A stretch of DNA of 22,270 bases from Chara braunii (Eukaryota > Streptophyta > Charophyceae > Charales > Characeae): positions 330,860-353,129 of the forward strand of contig BFEA01000047.1 of NCBI GenBank assembly GCA_003427395.1. Reading direction: 5' to 3'. Below, piece by piece: positions 17,401-22,270 of the stretch. Positions within the stretch are counted from its first letter, which is position 1. Each line of letters opens with the position of its first letter. Position numbers and translations under genes: made by a program. The notes below the pieces were generated by a model. It was not told the origin of the DNA. It searched no databases and saw only the letters and a list, made by a program, of their open reading frames with translations.

Positions 17401-17704
17401 TCTTAAGATGTGGGTCGGGTAGGCCCCTTCTCCAATTTGTCATCTTGTGGTCCAACGGACCAGTTACCATTGGCAACATCTGATGCTTTTTCACCCTCAG
17501 CCACGTCCCTGCCATCTGTGGAAACATCTGTGGAAAAAGTTATGGGATCTGATTTTGGAATTGTGATGTCAGAGCCGTCCGAGGTGCAAGCACACAAATG
17601 GACCTAAGCTATATTCTTCTCCCGATCAATCTCGAATGGACCTTGCTCCACTACATGTATCTGGACAGACTGCCAGGAAAGATACTTCCTGACTGATAAC
17701 TCAC

Positions 17705-17946
17705 CTTATGTAGAAACCAACAAACAGAAAATGCTCTGCCTCACGAGCTGAAAGCTGGAACCATAACTCTTCTGCTGTCGAGTTATACTCTGGAAGAGCT
17801 ATAACTTCTGGCAAGGACCTCCTCTCATCATATCTGGTTCAGCTCGTTGGGTATCAATATCAAATGACCCACTCCACCAAGTGCTCCAGCCACGGGGGGG
17901 TCGGATAAGTGAACTTGCTTACTTCACCCCTTCCCGTGGAAGCCAT
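17705..17946 (-). CDS. Candidate first coding exon of an unknown host gene
   Basis: On the - strand ATG at 17946-17944 sits in the context CAACTATGG and begins MASTGRGEVSKFTYPTPPWL, EHLVEWVI, then a stop. From about 17826 the same frame reads YDERRSLPEVIALPEYNSTA and EELWFQLSAREAEHFLFVGF, ending at ATAAG with a perfect donor GTGAGT (17704-17699). The total of 242 bases keeps both ends in one frame, but three TGA stops lie between (17861-17832). In that gap a different frame is open (SGSFDIDTQRAEPDMMRGGP). Two compensating one-base indels, real or from sequencing, would explain this. Splice phase out is 2. I know no matching family; a weak possible next exon (17508-17468) would continue the phase. 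Confidence 0.35.
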
Positions 17947-18029
17947 AGTTGCCTGAATATGTCAATAATAACCCCCTGCCCCCTCCGGAAGCCCCCTGAA
18001 AAATATTGCACCTTGAAAATTTTATTGCG

Positions 18030-18266
18030 GATTCCGACAGCTCTTGAAGAGTGCAGTCGGAATCTGCCGGAAAAAAAAAAAAAAAAAAAAACTGCATTAG
18101 TCCCCGGGCCGCCCAGCTGGGGGAAGGTCGCCCGGGTACCCTCCTGGGCGGCCCGGACCGTGCAGGGCCCGGGCAGGGTCCCAGGCGATCCCAGCGCATA
18201 ATATTGTAAAAAATAGAAAATAAAAAATTTTCAAAAAAATGATTTAAAAAAAAAAAAAAAAAAAAA
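18030..18266. repeat. Hairpin and two A21 tracts around a GC-rich inverted repeat
   Basis: GATTCCGAC (18030-18038) pairs with GTCGGAATC (18056-18064). An A21 tract follows (18071-18091), then CCGGGCCGCCCAG (18104-18116), a perfect inverted repeat of CTGGGCGGCCCGG (18144-18156). An AT-rich tail leads to a second A21 tract (18246-18266). A GC-rich head with a poly-A end resembles a retroposed short element, but no Pol III promoter boxes or target duplications could be confirmed. Confidence 0.6.
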
Positions 18267-18405
18267 TGTTGTGTAGAATTGCAATACAAGATAAAAGTAA
18301 ATGAGAAAACCCGAGTCCCAAAAGCCCTTTAGTCACTGTTTATACCCCCCAACCCCCCCTGGACGACCCATTACCAAAACTGAAGTTAAGACCAGATTCT
18401 GACTG

Positions 18406-18530
18406 CTTGGGCCAAGCGCAGTCCTGGCCTGAAGACTTTTTTTTGGGGGGGGGATCCTTGCCTCTTGGGCCAAGCGCAGTCCTGGCCTGAAGTCTTCTTT
18501 TTTTTTTTGGGATCCTTGCCTCTTTTTTGA
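18406..18530. repeat. 58-bp tandem duplication with poly-T and poly-G runs
   Basis: CTTGGGCCAAGCGCAGTCCT then GGCCTGAAG is found at 18406 and again 58 bases later at 18464. Each copy is followed by a T run, a G run and GGATCCTTGCCT. The two copies differ mainly in the lengths of the T and G runs. Confidence 0.92.
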
Positions 18531-18740
18531 CCTGTCTGGTTTTGTCGGGCGACCCCCCCTCTGGCCAACCGGCCCAGTCGGGCGTGCCGGGCTGGGCAAC
18601 AGCCCAACATAGAAAAAAAAGATATCTGGGCACTTTTTTTTCAAAACCGGTTTCCCGGTTCACCCCCCCTGGGCTGTTCCGGCTCCGGTTGGACCGTGGT
18701 AGCTCAACCGGCCGGTTGCCGGCCCAGCACTGCTCTGAAC
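18531..18740. other. GC-rich CCGG repeat, no gene
   Basis: The stretch alternates GGCCAACCGGCC, CCCGGTTCACC and CCGGTTGGACCG words with A8 and T8 runs. It resembles 17030-17120 in composition and words. Long open frames on the - strand here are Pro/Arg/Lys-rich translations of this composition. Confidence 0.45.
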
Positions 18741-19841
18741 CATTAAGCCTCTTTCATCTTCCTTTAATTGCTGGCATAGGTTCTTTGGTTTCAGCAAAGT
18801 TTGTAGTCTTTGTGTATGGGAAATGAGGTTCTTTTATTTGCTACATCCCTTAAGCTTCCAGGCCCATTCTACAATCAGACTCGACTTCAGACTTGCTCAC
18901 AACATGCACACTTGAGAACCTCAGTCTGAATCAACCGTACAACTTGCGGCTATGGCCGCCGAACACTGTCTCTACCACCAGCCTCACTTCCCCACACTCT
19001 CGCACGCACACACATACGAGGATCACCCTGAATGTCCACGCTACACAGCCACACACACTCTGTACACGCCATCTACACCAACAGTTGGGCGGCTATGGCC
19101 GCCGTCATCTTCCTCCTCCGAGCTATGGCCGCCGGTGTCTCCCTCGCTGGCTCGCTATGGCCGCTGTATTCTTCACAGCCCACTTCTTCTCCGGGCACCT
19201 GCAGTCCTCCAAGCACAAGATACCAAGGCAGCTCTTCCGCATGGCACACAGGCGAATGAATGAATGGCTGGATGCTTCTTTGGAGGTACCCGGGCCTGCC
19301 TCAAAACGTGTGAGCCTGGGCCAAAACGTGTCGCCCAGGGAAGTTTCCAGACGTTTGGCCTTCTGGGCCAAAACGTGTGAAACCCACAGCGTGCTCCAGA
19401 ACCTTCCCCACATCCAGCTCCTACCCCTGGTACTTGCTGACTGGAAAGGCCTACAGGGACCTACGACCTTCTAGAGCCTACAGACTTACAGACAGACTCT
19501 AGGCCTCAGTAGACTCAGAGATTTCTAGAACAGGCCTTCCCTAAGCCTAACGGTAACAGACCTAACTCCTAATCTACAGACCTAGGGATCAAGTCCTACT
19601 GTCCAACCTACAGACTAGCCTAGGACGTAGGGCAGGTCTAGGGATCGAATCCTACTCAGGTCACTGGGTCTATGTACAGGTATAGGATATGTCTAGGGAT
19701 TGAATCTCACTCAGCACACAGGTTCAATGTGCAGGGTTAGGCCACAGGTCTGGAGATCGAATCTCTGTGTCTGCAAAGTCGGGTCAACTGAGTGAAATCG
19801 TTTCACTCCTGCCGTCCTAAATCCGAGGTCCTCCGAGAACA
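18741..19841 (-). repeat. Probable element C 3' LTR (outer end uncertain)
   Basis: On the - strand TGTTCTCGGAGGACCTCGG starts at 19841, about 40 bases after the end of the pol reading, and matches the start of the element B LTR (GGAGGACCT and following). An AATAAAAG polyadenylation-like word lies at 18831-18838 on the same strand. The outer end was not identified and is set only approximately. Four CTATGGCCGC boxes (18951, 19090, 19123, 19153) and the 56-bp repeats (19582-19806) are inside. The 193-codon + strand open frame 18893-19474 lies antisense within this region and shows no domain. Confidence 0.5.
19582..19806. repeat. Four degenerate 56-bp tandem units in the element C LTR
   Basis: CTAGGGATCGAATCCTACTC or a variant begins units at 19582, 19638, 19693 and 19750, spacing 56, 55 and 57 bases. 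The first 20 bases of each unit are best conserved and the rest drift. Tandem boxes of this kind within an LTR often lie in U3, where they can affect promoter strength; here that is inference from position. Confidence 0.75.
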
Positions 19842-19884
19842 CTCTAACTCAAGGTAGGACCTTTGCCCTTTCTTCCCCTATCAT

Positions 19885-20127
19885 AGGCGTGTACTATGTC
19901 GGGAGCGGTTACTAGAAGCTCTGTTCTTGTAAGCCATCGGTCGTCCTCGGGTTCCTGGTATGCGAACCTAACCTTACCTTATACTGTTTCTGGGGACGAC
20001 CTCGACCTCCTGTCCTGAACACGTCCTCTTCCATTATGTGATCCATATCATATGCACCATCCATGTCTGGTGGAATCATCGATCTCCTAGAAGGGAATCT
20101 GTCCATCGAGTGTCGTTGAGATCGCAT
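19885..20127 (-). pseudogene. pol: Element C chromodomain
   Basis: On the - strand: DRFPSRRSMIPPDMDGAYDM, DHIMEEDVFRTGGRGRPQKQ, YKVR. A 5-bp duplication (AGGTT-AGGTT near 19967-19976) then shifts the frame. In the next frame the domain continues FAYQEPEDDRWLTRTELLVT and APDIVHAYDRGRK. Start (Y-D-M-D-H-I), middle (Q-Y-K-V-R) and end (D-R-W, then A-P-x-I-V-x-x-Y-x-R) match the chromodomain order. A purine-rich stretch (AGGGGAAGAAAGGGCAAAGG on the -) lies just after, 20 bases ahead of the LTR start, and may be the polypurine tract. Confidence 0.85.
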
Positions 20128-20147
20128 GCTTTGAAGGCAACTTCGTA

Positions 20148-20558
20148 TTATCGAGGCTTGCTGCCATAGTTGCTATCCGTGAGGACGCGGTCAACTTCCT
20201 GATGACCATCCATAGATGGATGGTCTTGCGATCGTCGGCCCGAAAAGTCGTTGCTCTTAGCTGGTGTGTATGTCGCCAGCTTCGAGGCGTGAAAGACTGG
20301 ATGGACCGTCAGATGCAAGGGGATGTTGATCACAAATGAGGGGCCATCGGGCTCATCGCCTGTGGCTGATGTTACAGGCCATGGTCCAAACAACTTGGGG
20401 AGTAGTTTGCGCGAAACATCCTGTTCGAGTGCAAACTCTTCCGCAGAGACCCAAACCAGATCACCGGCGCGGATGGGACATGGCACGCGACGCCTGTTGG
20501 CTTGCTGCTGCATGCGGACTTGAGCCTTTTGCATGTTCGCGCGGCCTTGAGCCAGCAA
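20148..20558 (-). pseudogene. pol: Element C integrase C-terminal (GPY/F-like) block
   Basis: Open frame 20558-20148 on the - strand: AQGRANMQKAQVRMQQQANR, RRVPCPIRAGDLVWVSAEEF, then SRKLLPKLFGPWPVTSATGD (the G-P-x-x-V/I module), FVINIPLHLTVHPVFHASKL and ATYTPAKSNDFSGRRSQDHP. This is the standard tail between the integrase core and chromodomain. The DHPSMDG near the end echoes the PPDMDG that opens the next block, so a piece of the chromodomain leader may be duplicated here. The frame is uninterrupted over 136 codons, one of the best-kept parts of the window. Confidence 0.85.
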
Positions 20559-20829
20559 TACCCTGTACGTCCGGACGGAAGCAAGGGAGCAAGCGGCGTC
20601 ATGTCGGCTGTTCGTGGAAGGAGAAGATCAGCAGAGCGCAACGAAATGCGATACTGAATGTGAATTGCAGAAATCCGTGAGCCATCGATACCTTGAACGC
20701 ACGTGGCGCCCAAGGCTTCTGCTGAGGGCGCGCCCGCCTGAGCATCATTGGATTCCTCACGACCTCAGCACCTTCCATTTCGGAGAGTGGTGGGGCCCGT
20801 GGTCGTGGCTTCCCTCGCNTCCCACTTGG

Positions 20830-21180
20830 AGAGCGTCGATAGCCTAAAGTGGAAGGGAGATACGGCCTTTCCGACCACTGTGGTGCAACTCGAATGGAGT
20901 CACGTCGATCGCCGGATGCAACGAAGTGTTGTAGGCGAACTTGATGTCGAGGAGGAGGTCAACCCAATCCTTCTGATCCGGACAGATTAGCGTACGAAGC
21001 ATCATTTGAGCGGTTTGATGTGCCCGCTCCGTTTGCCCGCTCCATTTGCCCGTCCGTTTGTGGATGCCGAGCCGAACTTGGTTTCATCTTGGTGTCGGAT
21101 TACTGCATGAGAGAAGTCCAGAATGCCGACATGAAACGAGTGTCGCGGACGTCAATCGCACTATTGCACGACTTCGGTAG
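20830..21180 (-). pseudogene. pol: Element C integrase core, second half
   Basis: On the - strand from 21180: LPKSCNSAIDVRDTRFMSAF, WTSLMQ and a stop, then SDTKMKPSSARHPQTDGQME, containing the second catalytic Asp (in VRD, where the family has S-D-R-D) and upstream part of the Glu motif (TDGQMER). A 13-bp duplication (21022-21034 and 21035-21047) doubles E-R-A-N/H and shifts the frame. Then QTAQMMLRTLICPDQKDWVD, LLLDIKFAYNTSLHPAIDVT and PFELHHSGRKGRISLP follow in the new frame. An ambiguous base lies at about 20819. Confidence 0.82.
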
Positions 21181-21503
21181 CGATTCCGGTGGCCCGACCT
21201 CATTACCGATGTCACTCGATTCCGGTGGCCCAACCTCATTACCGATGTCACTCGGCATTGCGACTCTTGCAAAGTTTGCCAACGAAGCAAGCCCCACAAT
21301 CGCAATCCCTACGGTGAGTTGCGCCCGTTGCCTATCCTACAGGTATCCAGCCTCTCCAGTGCCATGGACATCACCGGCCCGTTTCCCCGTGACTGCCTCG
21401 GGCACAACGACATCCTCACGGTCGTTGACCGATTGAGTAAATACTCACAATTTCTCTTTTGCAAGTACTATGCCACGACTCCCGAACTTGCGCGCCTCTT
21501 GCA
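21181..21503 (+). pseudogene. pol: Element C integrase zinc finger and first part of core, inverted
   Basis: This block reads on the + strand while the rest of element C reads on -. It encodes RFRWPDLITDVT and RFRWPNLITDVT (a 36-bp in-frame tandem duplication, 21181-21216 and 21217-21252), then RHCDSCKVCQRSKPHNRNPY (zinc Cys pair), GELRPLPILQ, SSAMDITGPFPRDCLGHNDI (first catalytic Asp, codon 21365-21367), LTVVDRLSKYSQFLFCKYYA and TTPELARLLH. A TAG (21178-21180) lies directly before it on + and the reading becomes unrelated after 21503. Both borders coincide with loss of homology on the - strand, so it is an inversion within one element rather than a separate copy. Confidence 0.85.
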
Positions 21504-21745
21504 CACCAGCGAGTCGCGAGTCGTGGTACTCGCCGAGAAGGCGAGTCCGAAGAAGACGGTCTCGTGGGACACACAATAAGTCCTTGCCTCACGAGTGGAG
21601 GAGCAAGTACCCGTCAACGATGCAATAGCAGCTGGCCCGCGGGTGATCCAAAGATAGTTGCGCATACAGCGTGGTGAAATCCGGATCGTACTCGTAGCCC
21701 CGGATGAAGTGTCGCTGGAGCTCCTCGTCGAACACGAAGGCATGA
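21504..21745 (-). pseudogene. pol: Element C linker and start of integrase zinc finger
   Basis: On the - strand the reading FDEELQRHFIRGYEYDPDFT, TLYAQLSLDHPRASCYCIVD, GYLLLHS is followed by a stop (TGA near 21592). It continues GKDLLCVPRDRLLRTRLLGE and YHDSRLAG. The last residues are the H-D-S-x-x-A-G that opens the HHCC domain. Normal homology ends there, at about 21504, where the opposite-strand block begins. Confidence 0.82.
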
Positions 21746-22270
21746 TGTGTCATAGCGCTGATGTGTCATAGCGCAAAGATCGGGTCTTCGCGAGAGTGCA
21801 TCTGCTGCGCGATTGGAGAGGCCGGCGAGATGTTTCGGTGTGAAGCTGAATTGGTCAATGAAATACATCCATCGTCCGATCGTGCTGCTCACTGTATCCA
21901 ACGTCTTGTAGTAGGTCAATGGGTTGTTGTCAATGACCCATGCGAACCTACGACGCCCAAGGAGGAAGTGCCGCCATCGCTTGAGAGCCATCACGAACGC
22001 GAGCAGCTCCTTCCTTGCATCATCAAGTGAATTGATGGGAGGCACTTCGTGGCTGAAATACTCCATGGGGTGCCAGTCGTCGCCATCGTGTTGTTCCAAG
22101 ACTGCCCCAATGCCATAGTCAAAAGCGTCAATTGTCACTCTCGTTGGCAACGTGGGGTCGTAGATGCTAAGGACGGGTGCCATGAGCATGGCCGTCTTGA
22201 GTGCTTGGAATGCCAGGCATTGTTCCAAGACTGCCCCAATGCCATAGTCAGAAGCGTCAATTGTCACTCC
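21640..22270 (-). pseudogene. pol: Element C RNase H with 43-codon duplication (partial)
   Basis: Frame 22267-21614 reads, on the - strand, VTIDASDYGIGAVLEQ, then CLAFQALKTAMLMAPVLS and IYDPTLPTRVTIDAFDYGIG. The duplicate is in frame and 129 bp long (copies start near 22270 and 22141), inserting the RT-RNase H junction between two copies of the first catalytic motif. The rest is complete: EYFSHEVPPINSLDDARKEL (Glu), WRHFLLGRRRFAWVIDNNPL (Asp), TYYKTLDTVSSTIGRWMYFI and NRAADALSRRPD (Asp). All four acidic positions are present. After 21750 the frame shifts into the linker FDEELQRHFIRGYEYDPDFT. The 5' end is cut by the window. Confidence 0.88.
22093..22270. repeat. 129-bp direct repeat in element C RNase H (second copy cut)
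   Basis: The block starting GTTCCAAGACTGCCCCAATG, GCCATAGTCA at 22093 recurs at 22222 with one difference over the 48 bases visible. The 129-base spacing is 43 codons, so the duplication keeps the frame. Confidence 0.95.

Larger units (their letters stand above)
19842..22270 (-). mobile_element. Element C: Ty3/Gypsy chromovirus pol, partial at window edge, rearranged
   Basis: On the - strand from 22270 downward: RNase H, linker, start of the integrase zinc finger, then a block in reverse orientation (21181-21503), then integrase core, C-terminal block, chromodomain and 3' LTR. RT and everything upstream lie outside the window. The sequence is distinct from A and B (RNase H uses I-D-N-N-P-L-T-Y in place of S-D-H-E-T), so it is a different family that shares the same type of chromodomain tail. 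It carries an inversion, at least four local tandem duplications and frameshifts. Confidence 0.85.

Noticed and set aside
18893-19474. 193-codon + strand open frame
   Set aside because: It lies antisense to a probable LTR, is His/Thr-rich and repetitive at the start, and has no recognisable motif.
19582-19806. tRNA genes or tRNA-derived SINEs from the GGGATCGAATCC cores
   Set aside because: No A box or cloverleaf around any unit; the B-box likeness recurs at a fixed 56-base period as part of a tandem repeat.
20614-20990. + strand frames over the ambiguous base near 20819
   Set aside because: They are antisense to the element C integrase and owe their length to chance and the N.

Overview
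This window is nuclear DNA from a plant-lineage eukaryote, crowded with decayed transposable elements. The reasons: it holds Ty3/Gypsy LTR retrotransposons of the chromodomain-bearing (chromovirus) type. The one complete element carries a perfect 12-base primer-binding site for plant initiator-methionine tRNA (TGGTATCAGAGC). There are microsatellites, poly-A/T tracts and convincing splice sites, and no bacterial-style operons. A land plant or charophyte alga with a large repeat-rich genome (for example Chara) fits, but I cannot name the species from sequence alone. There is one ambiguous base near 20819.

Layout. 1-1294: degenerate short repeats, a near-perfect hairpin and a C/T-rich tandem duplication. 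1295-9935: element A, a full-length but dead + strand Ty3/Gypsy element (LTR, PBS, gag, protease, RT, RNase H, integrase, chromodomain, PPT, LTR). 9936-10719: C/T-rich flank and a foldback repeat. 10720-11245: a putative short nonautonomous element with inverted ends flanked by TTAA, holding AAT and CA microsatellites. 11770-14511: element B, a - strand Ty3/Gypsy remnant (3' LTR, chromodomain, integrase, part of RNase H) whose gag-to-RT half is missing. 14520-15340: five degenerate units of a 130-205 bp repeat. 15389-17946: a candidate multi-exon host gene on the - strand, of unknown function. 17000-18740: GC-rich and poly-A/T low-complexity repeats. About 18700-22270: element C, a third Ty3/Gypsy element on the - strand, cut by the window edge. 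Its integrase zinc-finger/first-Asp block (21181-21503) is inverted relative to the rest.

How the parts work together. In a live element, gag makes the particle, protease matures it, RT and RNase H copy the RNA from the tRNA primer at the PBS, and integrase inserts the copy, with the C-terminal chromodomain steering it to chromatin. None of the three copies can do this now: all carry stops, frameshifts or deletions. Many of the lesions are short local tandem duplications (5, 13, 15, 23, 36, 47 and 129 bp), a shared style of decay.

I found no clear new biological system. The points most worth following are the inverted integrase block, the host-gene exons, the TTAA-flanked element and the unnamed 130-205 bp repeat array.
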